Part shown: piece after piece, positions 1 through 7,559 of the stretch
Layout of the letters: each line of letters opens with the position of its first letter
How positions within the stretch are numbered: position 1 is the stretch's first letter
NCBI GenBank assembly: GCA_021779695.1
Contig: JAJYAE010000007.1
Coordinates: forward strand, 1 to 34,186
DNA from: Acidobacteriota bacterium
Lineage (GTDB): Bacteria; Acidobacteriota; Terriglobia; Terriglobales; Acidobacteriaceae
Direction of reading: 5' to 3'
DNA: 34,186 nucleotides
Position numbers and translations under genes: made by a program
The notes under the pieces: model-generated
Seen by the model: only the letters and a program-made list of their open reading frames with translations
Told to the model about the DNA's origin: nothing
The model's database searches: none

Positions 1-239
1 TTGCCGTCGAGGATCTGCTGGCGAATCTCGGGGACGCACTTGGGACAGAGAGAATCCGTGGTGCGCGGCCAGCCGAGAGGGGGCTTTTCCTTCTGATAGC
101 TCTTGAGCAGGGGCTTGTCGCTCCACTTGGGGGTGAAGGACGGGTTGGGGCTGATGCGGTTCAGCCGCTCAAAGGCAACCCACGCACCCTTGGCCGCGTA
201 GACGACGGCTTTCTCGGCGTATTTGACTGCTTTGGACAT
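1..239 (-). CDS. radical SAM protein, N-terminal fragment (cut by window edge)
   Basis: Reading leftward from ATG at 239, 79 codons stay open to the window edge. A strong Shine-Dalgarno (AAGGAG, about 8 bases upstream) fixes the start. The visible part has an amphipathic N-terminus (MSKAVKYAEKAVVYAAKGAW) and then a conserved-looking segment, residues 55-70, containing PRTTDSLCPKC. A CxxC after a 'T-x-SLCP' stretch resembles the N-terminal metal-binding segment of the MJ0619-like radical SAM family, which includes archaeal tetraether synthase and uncharacterised acidobacterial homologues. The radical SAM CxxxCxxC motif would lie outside the window, so the family call rests only on this N-terminus. 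Alternative: an unrelated protein with a short zinc ribbon. Confidence 0.5.
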   Translation of the reverse strand, partial: MSKAVKYAEKAVVYAAKGAWVAFERLNRISPNPSFTPKWSDKPLLKSYQKEKPPLGWPRTTDSLCPKCVPEIRQQILDG

Positions 240-518
240 GTTCACTGTCTCCTTATGATGTTGGTCGCGCTCGATTTGGGCCCCAGCTTTGCTCCGAATC
301 GGGGCTGTTCCGGATCGGATGTCCCGGGTCGCAATGGGCACCGGCCGGAACGTAGAAAGTCATTTCGAGGATAGACTTCCGGGGTTGTCCATCCAACCGG
401 GGTGCAGCGAATGGCGGATACGGGGGTTAAACGGGGATTTGGGCGGGGCGAATGGAGTGTGAGCACGGGTTGGCGACTTAGCTTGAAGGCATTGATGGAG
501 AAGGCGTTAGGGCTGGGG
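240..518. other. intergenic region upstream of the radical SAM gene
   Basis: The region holds the ribosome binding site of the leftward radical SAM gene and presumably its promoter. Several short open frames cross it on both strands, but none has a convincing ribosome binding site or recognisable protein. I see no repeat, RNA gene or clear terminator. Confidence 0.5.
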
Positions 519-1499
519 TCATGGTGTGCCGCCGCCTTCCGTGGTAGCGACCTGGTTGATGATGCGCTGGACGAGGACGATGCGGACGTGGATGCGGCGG
601 GCGACGTCGGGCAGGAACTCGGTGACGACGTTGTCGATGGGGGCGGTGGCGATGCCGATGGAGTAGCGCGTTAGGTCGGCGGAGAGGTGGGTTTGCTCGC
701 CGGGCACATAGATGTTGCTGATTCCGAGGTCGATGGCGGATCCAAGGAGGCTGGCGTAGTTCAACATGCCGCGGCCGTTGTCGCCCTGGGTCCAGAAGAT
801 TTGCGCGACGGTGTGAAGGGCGCGGCGGCGGACAGAGGCGTTCGGCATGCGGTGGTAGTGCGGATCCTGGCGGGCGATGGAGGGAATGAGAAAGGTGCCG
901 AAGAATTCTCCGGTCAGATCTTCTGCGTAGCTGACGCCGACGTTTTTGCCGAAGCCGCGCATGCCCGGACCGTAGGGGGAGTGGGAGTCGGATGCGACGG
1001 CGATGCCTGACTGGCCGGCGATGGTGATGGCGTTGAAAGGGTCGAAGAGGTTGCGGACTGCGAGGCGGGCTTTCTCCCTCGGTGAGAGCGGCTTGACCGC
1101 GGGACCGGTGAGAAAGCGCGCAAGCCAGTTGACGGGCTTGGCCGGCTTGCAGGGCAAAGATGGGGACTGAGGAACTGGGGCATTTGCGGACGGCGTGCCT
1201 TCAGGTGCGGGGGATTCAGGCAGTGACGAGGAGGGTGCTGGTTTGGTTGGGCACGGCGGTAGTGAAATGGTCTTCTGAGGCACGGTCGCGGTGGGCGCGG
1301 CAAGTTGCGGCTGCGGAGCCTGAGGGAGTGAACTGTCGCCGGCCTGCGGGGTTTGTCCAGCCAAGAGGTGAGGCGCGAGCAGGAGACTGGAGGCGAAGAC
1401 GACTGCGGGCGCCAGCCAAGGCAGGTGGCGACGAAGAAAGTGCGTCGCGGGCGAGCTCGAGCGGAAATTGGGACCCAGATCGATCAATGTCTGTTGCAA
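519..1499 (-). CDS. exported proline-rich protein of unknown function
   Basis: 326 residues from a TTG at 1499, preceded by GAGGACAAGG; no in-frame ATG lies before the hydrophobic segment. Residues about 29-48 (LPWLAPAVVFASSLLLAPHL) form a signal peptide or anchor. Residues 50-125 are a low-complexity Pro/Ala/Ser linker. From about residue 140 a compact domain begins, with motifs such as GFGKNVGVSYAEDLTGEFFG, IPSIARQDPHYHRM and DLGISNIYVPGEQ. This pattern recalls a family common in acidobacterial genomes, of unknown function, possibly outer-membrane or periplasmic. No catalytic motif is visible. The coding call is solid because of length, signal peptide and the conserved-looking C-terminal domain; the function is unknown. 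Confidence 0.75.
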   Translation of the reverse strand: MQQTLIDLGPNFRSSSPATHFLRRHLPWLAPAVVFASSLLLAPHLLAGQTPQAGDSSLPQAPQPQLAAPTATVPQKTISLPPCPTKPAPSSSLPESPAPEGTPSANAPVPQSPSLPCKPAKPVNWLARFLTGPAVKPLSPREKARLAVRNLFDPFNAITIAGQSGIAVASDSHSPYGPGMRGFGKNVGVSYAEDLTGEFFGTFLIPSIARQDPHYHRMPNASVRRRALHTVAQIFWTQGDNGRGMLNYASLLGSAIDLGISNIYVPGEQTHLSADLTRYSIGIATAPIDNVVTEFLPDVARRIHVRIVLVQRIINQVATTEGGGTP

Positions 1500-1825
1500 T
1501 CGCCTTGTCCTCAGGTGCCAAGGTGCAAGTCAAGCAGGTCGAGAGGAGCGCAACCGAGTTCGCAGCGCTGCGCCGGGCGTACGAACCCCGGGTGAAAACG
1601 CAAAGCGGTGTTGGCCTCAGTAAAACTCTGCGGACCGCTCATTTCATCTGACGGCCGATTTTACAAGATGGTAACCCCAGCGACGGCAAAGAGTTGTCGC
1701 CGGATATTTCGCGAATTCGGTTCATTGAGGCAGGCCGGAACTGTTGGCTAGAGAGGCACACGGGGCTCCTGGTGACGTTGACGGCAAGGGGGCACGCTCG
1801 GAGACTGGGAGAGAGGTGCGAAGCC
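1500..1825. other. intergenic region between divergent genes
   Basis: A divergent spacer between the leftward proline-rich protein gene and the rightward small-protein/rlpA pair, so both promoters should lie here. An open frame in phase with the small gene extends back to a TTG at 1694, but it lacks a ribosome binding site and has no recognisable sequence before 1826. No strong hairpin or RNA gene is evident. Confidence 0.45.
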
Positions 1826-2056
1826 GTGAGCACATATCCTCCCCCCGGAGCGCCTTCGGGTCCAAGTGTTGGCCAGCGGATTGAAGAGGCGATTGAGCTG
1901 ATTGAGATGGAACTGCGGCACGCAATTGCGTATGTGAATGACGCGGTCGTACCGCAGGTGCGCAGCGAGTCGATTACGGCGATGCGAAAGCTGGCAGAGA
2001 GACTGCAAAAGCTAGCCGACCGCATGGATCAACCCAAGGGGCCACAGGCGGGATGA
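1826..2056 (+). CDS. small helical protein, cotranscribed with rlpA-like gene
   Basis: 76 residues from GTG at 1826, preceded by GAGAGAGG about 10 bases upstream. The in-frame TTG at 1694 is less likely. Residues about 15-70 are predicted helical, with IEEAIELIEMELRHAIAYVN followed by VVPQVRSESITAMRKLAERL, and no membrane segment or cysteine. The stop overlaps the next start (ATGA at 2053-2056), so it is translationally coupled to the RlpA-like lipoprotein. I do not recognise a named family. The context suggests a cytoplasmic helper or an unrelated gene sharing the message. Coding confidence comes from the ribosome binding site, the overlap and the regular heptad-like pattern. Confidence 0.65.
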   Translation: MSTYPPPGAPSGPSVGQRIEEAIELIEMELRHAIAYVNDAVVPQVRSESITAMRKLAERLQKLADRMDQPKGPQAG

Positions 2057-2871
2057 GCAGGACAGAGATGATTGCGTGGGACGGGCGCATCGCGGCCACC
2101 TCGGCGCTGAGCCTGATGTTGCTGGCGGCAGGATGCGGGCACCACCAGACGGCACAGATGCCGGCTCCTCAGGCGGCGCCTCCCGCCGTCACGGCTGAGA
2201 CACCTGCAACGTCGAGCGAAGGGACCGCACCTTCGGCAACCACAGGATCAGGGCGAATTGCTACGACGCCTGCGCCCGAGGGGGGCGTGAGCGACGACGA
2301 TCTGCAATATGTGGAGTCGCACGATCCGATTTACTCGTTCGAGGGGAACGCAACGTGGTATCGTGCGCCCTATAAGGGGCGCAGGGCCGCGAATGGCGAG
2401 GTGTTTCACAACAGCGCAATGACGGCGGCAAACCGAACTCTGCCCATGGGGACACTGATCGCGGTGACGAATCTGAAGACCGGGCAGACTGCGGCGATGC
2501 GGATTACTGATCGAGGACCGTTTGTGCCAGACCGCATTCTCGACCTGAGTCCGGCGTCGGCCAAGGCCGTGGGGATTTACTGGGCTGGGTTGGCGCGGGT
2601 GCGGGTTGATGTGTATCGGTCGCCGAAGCCGCTGGACGGAGCCGGGCGGTGGTGCGTGCAGATTGGCGCTCTCTCAAGCGAGAGCAAGGCGGAGAAGCTG
2701 AAGAAAGAGCTTCTGCGGAAGTATCCAGACTCTCACGTCATCGAGTTTGCCAGTGAGAGAAGCTATTGGGTGCGAATCCGGCCAGAAGGGGACAATCGCC
2801 AGAAAGCGGAGTTTATTGCGCGACATGTGCGGTTGTCGGAGGGTCAGCCGTATCTGACTCGGCTGGACTGA
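2053..2871 (+). CDS. rlpA: RlpA-like septal lipoprotein with DPBB and SPOR domains
   Basis: 272 residues. A lipobox (LAAGC, Cys28) predicts an outer-membrane or envelope lipoprotein, followed by a Pro/Ala/Thr linker to about residue 90. Residues 96-190 form the double-psi beta-barrel (GNATWYRAPYKGRRAANGE, AMTAANRTLPMG, ITDRGPF, RILDLS). Residues 198-272 form a SPOR domain that binds denuded septal peptidoglycan (WCVQIGALSSESKAEKLKKE). In Pseudomonas aeruginosa RlpA is a lytic transglycosylase using, as I recall, E120, D123, H131 and D157. Here the aligned positions are E116, H119, N127 and D153, so two of four are changed. It may be a structural septal protein rather than an enzyme. Start at 2053 is coupled to the preceding gene through an ATGA overlap. 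Confidence 0.88.
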   Translation: MSRTEMIAWDGRIAATSALSLMLLAAGCGHHQTAQMPAPQAAPPAVTAETPATSSEGTAPSATTGSGRIATTPAPEGGVSDDDLQYVESHDPIYSFEGNATWYRAPYKGRRAANGEVFHNSAMTAANRTLPMGTLIAVTNLKTGQTAAMRITDRGPFVPDRILDLSPASAKAVGIYWAGLARVRVDVYRSPKPLDGAGRWCVQIGALSSESKAEKLKKELLRKYPDSHVIEFASERSYWVRIRPEGDNRQKAEFIARHVRLSEGQPYLTRLD

Positions 2872-2965
2872 GTGCCAGCACGCAGCCCTATAGAACCAGG
2901 GGGCGGCGAGAGTTCCCGGATGCAATGCAAACGAATGCAAAGCCGCGAAGGGCTCTTTCCGGAGC

Positions 2966-3002
2966 GGCCCTCCCGCGCTCTGCGAAGAAACGCGAGAGGG
3001 CC
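2966..3002. terminator. strong hairpin between convergent genes
   Basis: GGCCCTCCCGCG (2966-2977) pairs with CGCGAGAGGGCC (2991-3002) in 11 of 12 positions, with a 13-base loop. It lies between the ends of the rightward rlpA-like gene and the leftward coiled-coil gene, as expected for a shared terminator. There is no long T tract on either side, so termination may need Rho or depend on the stem alone. Confidence 0.6.
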
Positions 3003-3009
3003 GACGTGA

Positions 3010-3879
3010 TTATTGGATTTCGCTGGCGCTTGGAACGGGCAGCTTCTGGCGAGCCGGAGGTTGCGCGCCCGCATTGGAGCCAGCCGGGTTGTTTGTTGAC
3101 TGGGCGGGATTTGCCTCTGCCGAGCTCATGGCAGTGAGCTCCGATTGGCGGTATTTGGGCGCGCTGATGTAACCGTGAATGTGGTTCTTTGAGATTGAGT
3201 TGATGACAATCTCAATGGGCTGCTGGCTGTCCGGTGCATAGAACATCGCAGGCTGATAGAGATTGACGTGCTTCTGGGAGAGGTTGCTGTCGCTGACCAT
3301 GAGCTGGAGGTCAGCGAACTGGTGGCGGATATTGGCCTTGCGGAGGGCGATGCCGATAGGGCCCTCACGCGTGAATTGCTTCGACTTATTGAGGTCGAAC
3401 TCATAGTAGTTGCGCTCACCGCGCTTCTGGAGGAGCACGAGCTGGTCGTGATTGCGGGCGATGTTGCCGTTGAGCTCAGTCCGCGTGCTGGAGAGATCGG
3501 ACTGCGTACTCGCGATATCGGCGCGTGCCTGATCGATGGCTTTGCCCTGCGAGTCAAGCTGCGACTGCATCTTCTTATAGCGTGGGTCGTATGCATGGGC
3601 GCCGCCGCGGGCGTGGCCGGCGGTATGGCGCACGGGCGTTGCGGCCGCGGCTGCTTGAGCCGCCTGGCGGGCCTGGTCATTGGCGACAAGGGTGTTGACC
3701 TGCGAAGAAAGCGCTCGCATCTGCGTATTGGTGGCGCCAAGCTGGGCCGTGATTTGTGCGTTCTGAGTGGCCAGATTCTGTGCACTGCTCCGCTCGTGAA
3801 GCGCATAGCCGCCGATGCCGGCAAGAACAGCGATGGCGGGAAGTCCGACCTTTATCCAGGGTGAGAGAGAACCGTCCAT
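3010..3879 (-). CDS. membrane-anchored coiled-coil protein of unknown function
   Basis: 289 residues from ATG at 3879, chosen because GGAGG sits 7 bases upstream; the open frame extends a further 15 codons but without support. Residues about 9-25 (VGLPAIAVLAGIGGYAL) form one membrane segment, so the rest is probably periplasmic. Residues about 30-150 are Gln/Ala-rich helix with coiled-coil periodicity, interrupted by an Ala/His/Gly-rich stretch near residue 80-95. Residues 155-245 form a compact domain (RNYYEFDLNKSKQFTREGPI, IEIVINSISKNHIHGYISAP). The C-terminal 40 residues are low complexity. The arrangement resembles an acidobacterial family without assigned function. It could be an envelope scaffold; nothing catalytic is visible. 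Confidence 0.72.
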   Translation of the reverse strand: MDGSLSPWIKVGLPAIAVLAGIGGYALHERSSAQNLATQNAQITAQLGATNTQMRALSSQVNTLVANDQARQAAQAAAAATPVRHTAGHARGGAHAYDPRYKKMQSQLDSQGKAIDQARADIASTQSDLSSTRTELNGNIARNHDQLVLLQKRGERNYYEFDLNKSKQFTREGPIGIALRKANIRHQFADLQLMVSDSNLSQKHVNLYQPAMFYAPDSQQPIEIVINSISKNHIHGYISAPKYRQSELTAMSSAEANPAQSTNNPAGSNAGAQPPARQKLPVPSASEIQ

Positions 3880-4089
3880 TGGAAACCTCCGAAGAGAACT
3901 TGACGACGAAGTAAGCCCATTCATCAGTCATGCAAGTGGAGGGCCAATCATGGGGCCATGTAAATGATTGACGGATTGGTGGATATGGCCCTGATTGGGA
4001 GCTGGGGGTGGGAAGAAATTGCATAGGCAGGAAAAAGTTGCCTGGTGGAAGAGCCCGGGAATCAGGATTGTAAAGAGGAGCTGAATGGC

Positions 4090-5736
4090 CTAATCGGGTG
4101 GCGGATAAAAGGGGAGCTTGTCATTGATCTCATTGGCTCGGCGAATGGTGACATCGTCGAGAAGCAGGGCGGGAGCGAGGACTGTCTGGGGGATGTCTCC
4201 AGAGTAGTTGGCGATCCAAAGGTCTCGGCCGGCAGCGAGAATGCTGGAGCGGAGGGTGCGCTGGTCGAGGTCATCGAGCGAGGCTCCGCGAACGAGCTGG
4301 CGGCTGCCATCGGGGGTGACACGGTAGAGCAGACGCGGGTTCATGCTGGGGCCAAGGGTATCGACTTCATAGACATGATCGAGGGCGTTGTCTTTGGCGG
4401 CTGCGAGGAGCTTTTGGCTTAGCTCTGCGCCGGATACGCCGTTGGCGACGGTGATTTGAAAGACGCCGATGGAGGGCTGCGGTGGACCCGTAACTCCAGC
4501 GCGACCGTGGCCGTTCGACTGCGGGATGTCACGTACGGGCTCGCGACCGATGAGGTAATTCTGAAGGACGCCGTGTCCTACGACCTCAACCCGCTGAGCG
4601 GGCACAGCTTCGTCATCGATGGAATAGGCGCCAATCAGGCCGGTGCCGTTCCAGGTCTTCAGGGAAGGATCGTCGGTGACGGTGAAAGTGTCAGGCAGGA
4701 TGCGCATGTGGTAACTGGAGGCGTATGGGCCGTTGGTGCGGGCCTCGCTGCCGAGCGGAGGTCTGGTGGCGGCGACTCCGGGGGCAAGCAGGAACCGGAA
4801 TGTGTCGGCGCTGGCATCGGAGGTGAGCAGGACGGGGCCGTGGTACTCGGGTTCGACGATAGGCGCTCGGCGGAGCTCGCCAAGCGAGGCGATGAGAGAG
4901 AGGACGTGCTGGTCGAAGGCCTCGGGTTTGTCGAGGTCGGCGATCGAGGCACCGGTGGAGGCGTAGGAGCGATCGAGGTGCATGCCGTCGTCGGCCTGTG
5001 TGCCCACGGCAATGCCTTCCTGATAAGTGGTCTTGCAAGTGCGCACGATGGAGCCCTCGCTGTTGACGATCCAGGTCGTGATGGCGCGGGCGTGGAAGAT
5101 GGCGGAGCTGTACTGGACGTTGTGCTCGAGAGCGGCGACGGAGGCGGCGGTTCGATAGAGGCCGCTGGCTCGGGCGATGCGCGTGGTCCACGCGCTCTGA
5201 TCTACGTGGAGCTGGATCGGCTCGTCCATGGCGAAGGTGGGCTGCTCGTGGCTTAAGTCATCGGCCTGGGGCAGGGTCTGGACCTGCTTGAGGGCGGCCT
5301 GCTTGCGTGCGTAGGCGTCCAGCGCGTTTTTGTAAGCGACGTCCGTGGCGGACCAGAGAGCAGAGCGGAGCGCTATGGGGTCGTCGTCGAGCGCGGCGAG
5401 CTGGACGGCACCGTCACCGTTTGCGGTGGAGCTGTCGGTCTTGTAGTTGCCGACGCGGACAGTCACACGGGCGATGCGGGAGTGATTGCTCCCAGTACCG
5501 GTGGTGGCACCAAAGGAGGCGCTGGTCTGGAAGTCCCGGACGTCTTCGATGCGGTACTGGATGAAGAAGGGCTTTTGAAAGCCGGGAAGCTGGAGCTGGC
5601 TTGCGCTTCGGTCGAGCTCGGTGAGCATGGCGGCGAGGACGGGGTCTTTTTCGCCGTCGGCACGCGAGGGCTGCGCTGCGGCGAGGGCAGGCAAAGCGAG
5701 GCTGACGGAGAGCGCGGCGGCTGCGAAGCGGTTCAT
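4090..5736 (-). CDS. exported TldD/PmbA-like protein lacking all zinc ligands
   Basis: 548 residues with a signal peptide (MNRFAAAALSVSLALPALAA). It aligns throughout with the neighbouring TldD-like protein: 'QADDGMHLDRS' against 'RADDGMDLFRD', 'YSIDDEAVPAQRVEVVGHGV' against the equivalent segment, and 'SNGHGRAGV' against 'SNGHGRAEV'. At the HExxxH position the sequence is DTFRFL (311-316), and the C-terminal Cys region GECGAESG is replaced by ANYSGD. It therefore lacks all three metal ligands and is probably a non-catalytic partner, recalling TldE in the TldD/TldE heterodimer. Its start overlaps the stop of the active-type gene by 4 bases (5733-5736). TldD/E are normally cytoplasmic, so the signal peptide is unusual. 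The family assignment is firm; the partner role is inferred. Confidence 0.8.
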   Translation of the reverse strand: MNRFAAAALSVSLALPALAAAQPSRADGEKDPVLAAMLTELDRSASQLQLPGFQKPFFIQYRIEDVRDFQTSASFGATTGTGSNHSRIARVTVRVGNYKTDSSTANGDGAVQLAALDDDPIALRSALWSATDVAYKNALDAYARKQAALKQVQTLPQADDLSHEQPTFAMDEPIQLHVDQSAWTTRIARASGLYRTAASVAALEHNVQYSSAIFHARAITTWIVNSEGSIVRTCKTTYQEGIAVGTQADDGMHLDRSYASTGASIADLDKPEAFDQHVLSLIASLGELRRAPIVEPEYHGPVLLTSDASADTFRFLLAPGVAATRPPLGSEARTNGPYASSYHMRILPDTFTVTDDPSLKTWNGTGLIGAYSIDDEAVPAQRVEVVGHGVLQNYLIGREPVRDIPQSNGHGRAGVTGPPQPSIGVFQITVANGVSGAELSQKLLAAAKDNALDHVYEVDTLGPSMNPRLLYRVTPDGSRQLVRGASLDDLDQRTLRSSILAAGRDLWIANYSGDIPQTVLAPALLLDDVTIRRANEINDKLPFYPPPD

Positions 5737-7481
5737 TGGGCCTCCTTGACAGCTGGGGTAGGTGCTGCCGCGGGCGAACCGGGAATCGGCAGGATGGGCG
5801 GACGGGATCTGTCCTGCGGTTGGCGCTGCGTTTCAATTTCACTAACGAGCATGGCGGGCGCAACGGCACTGACGGGAACGGTGCCCGACTCGGCGCCGCA
5901 CTCCCCGTTAAAGACTTCGCTCTGGTTGCCAGTGGCGAGGATGCGCTTCAGCGCGGCAAGCGGAGTTCCGACGATGCTGACGCCGCGGACAAGCTCGTCG
6001 GGGCGGCCGTCGACATAGACGCGGTAAACGACGAGGGGAATGACCTGAAACGCCTGCGGCGAGCTGCGCGTGGTGACGGCGAAGCCCGAGGAGATGTCTT
6101 CAAAGTAGAGGCCGTAGGGCTTGCCCTGTTTGCGGGCTTCTTCAATGAGCTGGCGGCGGAGTTCCGCTTCTGTTTCGGTTTTTGTGGAAGTGACGATGAG
6201 GTTTCCCTGGCGGCCGGTGGGGACTCGGCCCACCTCGGCACGGCCGTGCCCGTTGGAAGCGGCGAAGCTGGCGATGGGCAGGCGCGACATAAGGAATGTT
6301 TTGAGCACGCCGTCCTGGATGAGATCGACGCGCTGGGCTTTCTGGCCTTCGTCATCATAGGCGTAGCTTCCACTCAGCCAGGTCCGCTGAAAGGTGGTGC
6401 GGGTTGGGTCGTCGGCTACGGAAAGAAAGCTGGGCAGGATGTCTTTGCCGATGTCTTTGGTGAAGGTCTGGCCTTCCTGGTCGCCGCGCTGGCGCTGGCC
6501 CTCGAGGCGGTGGCCGAGAACCTCATGAAAGAAGACAGCGGCGGCTCGGCCGGAGAGAATGGCAGGCCCGTCAAACGGCTGCGTCACGGGAGCGACGCGG
6601 AGAGCTTCAAGACTTTGGCCGAGCGAACGCACCTCGGCTTCCAGTTCGGCCTGGCTGGGTAGGCCAGCGGGGGTCTCGGCCTCGAAGGTCTGGTCGCGAA
6701 AGAGGTCCATGCCATCGTCAGCGCGGGTGAGGGCGACAATGACGATGCGCGCTTCAAGATGCGGCTGCACGATGCGCGATCCCTCGGATGAGACAAAGTA
6801 GTCGGTCTGGTTCACGACGCTGAGGGAAACGAGATTCTGGTAGACATGGGGGTACTGGCGGAAAACGCGGGAGAGCGCAGCGATGCGCTGCTCCCATGCG
6901 GCGCGGTCGAGAGTGACGGGCGGCGCAGGCTTGCCGAGGAAGACCTGCGGGGCCTGATGACTGAAGTCGGGTGACACGTCTTCTTCTTTGGCGCGAACCT
7001 GGGCTTCGGTTCTGACGCGAAGATAGTTGTCGATGGCGTTGCCGTATCCGTTGTTGGTGGCACCCCAGAGGGAGCGCGCAATTGCGTCGCGGTCGTCTGC
7101 GAGCGGGAGCGGGACACTGTTGACCGCGGACTGATGATGATCACCGTGCGTGTTGTCGAGCGCGGGCGTACCGACGCGGACCTGAACGTCGGCGGTCCGG
7201 ATATGGCTGGAATTACTGCCGACGAGGGCGCCGAATTGGGCGCGGATCGAGACGGAAGTCGCATCGTTGACGGAGTAACTGAGGAAATAGGGCGGAGGCA
7301 GCTTCTCATCCCCCTGATGCCCGAGCGAGGTGAAGGCGCGATGGAGCTCGTCACTCATGGAATCGAGGAGGACGGAAGACTGCTGTGCGCGGCCGAGTGG
7401 TGCGGCGGCGAGCAAAAGGAGAGCGGCGGCAGGCGTTGCGCAAAAGGAGCGCCGGAGCGCACGAGCGAGGCAAAGTGGCAT
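5733..7481 (-). CDS. exported TldD-like zinc metallopeptidase
   Basis: 582 residues from ATG at 7481. A signal peptide covers about residues 1-33 (hydrophobic run AAALLLLAAAPLG, then RAQQ). The TldD-type zinc motif is intact: H319-E320-VLG-H324, followed by the characteristic Arg-Leu-Glu-Gly. A Cys near residue 526 in NGECGAESG matches the third zinc ligand of E. coli TldD. TldD proteins cleave unfolded or peptide substrates inside a cavity, generally as a heterodimer with TldE. This gene precedes the inactive paralogue with a 4-base overlap, so equal production and a complex are plausible. No good Shine-Dalgarno precedes the start (CTAATTAACTCCT), so leaderless or weak initiation is possible. 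Confidence 0.83.
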   Translation of the reverse strand: MPLCLARALRRSFCATPAAALLLLAAAPLGRAQQSSVLLDSMSDELHRAFTSLGHQGDEKLPPPYFLSYSVNDATSVSIRAQFGALVGSNSSHIRTADVQVRVGTPALDNTHGDHHQSAVNSVPLPLADDRDAIARSLWGATNNGYGNAIDNYLRVRTEAQVRAKEEDVSPDFSHQAPQVFLGKPAPPVTLDRAAWEQRIAALSRVFRQYPHVYQNLVSLSVVNQTDYFVSSEGSRIVQPHLEARIVIVALTRADDGMDLFRDQTFEAETPAGLPSQAELEAEVRSLGQSLEALRVAPVTQPFDGPAILSGRAAAVFFHEVLGHRLEGQRQRGDQEGQTFTKDIGKDILPSFLSVADDPTRTTFQRTWLSGSYAYDDEGQKAQRVDLIQDGVLKTFLMSRLPIASFAASNGHGRAEVGRVPTGRQGNLIVTSTKTETEAELRRQLIEEARKQGKPYGLYFEDISSGFAVTTRSSPQAFQVIPLVVYRVYVDGRPDELVRGVSIVGTPLAALKRILATGNQSEVFNGECGAESGTVPVSAVAPAMLVSEIETQRQPQDRSRPPILPIPGSPAAAPTPAVKEAQ

Positions 7482-7559
7482 AGGAGTTAATTAGAATCGG
7501 GCACGTGTGCGAACCGGCACGATGGATACAGCATCGCCTGTCGCAGAGGGGGATGTCCA
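7482..7559. promoter_or_regulatory. divergent promoter region, TldD-like pair and M48 protease
   Basis: Only 78 bases separate the leftward TldD-like gene from the rightward M48 protease gene, so both promoters must lie here or within the coding starts. The left half is AT-rich (AGGAGTTAATTAGAATC) and the right half carries the GAGGGGG ribosome binding site of the M48 gene. No canonical -35/-10 pair stands out. Confidence 0.45.

Noticed and set aside
4456..6662. Long plus-strand frames (4456-5256 and 5736-6662)
   Set aside because: They are antisense to the TldD-like pair, Gly/Asp/Val-rich without motifs, and lack supporting ribosome binding sites.
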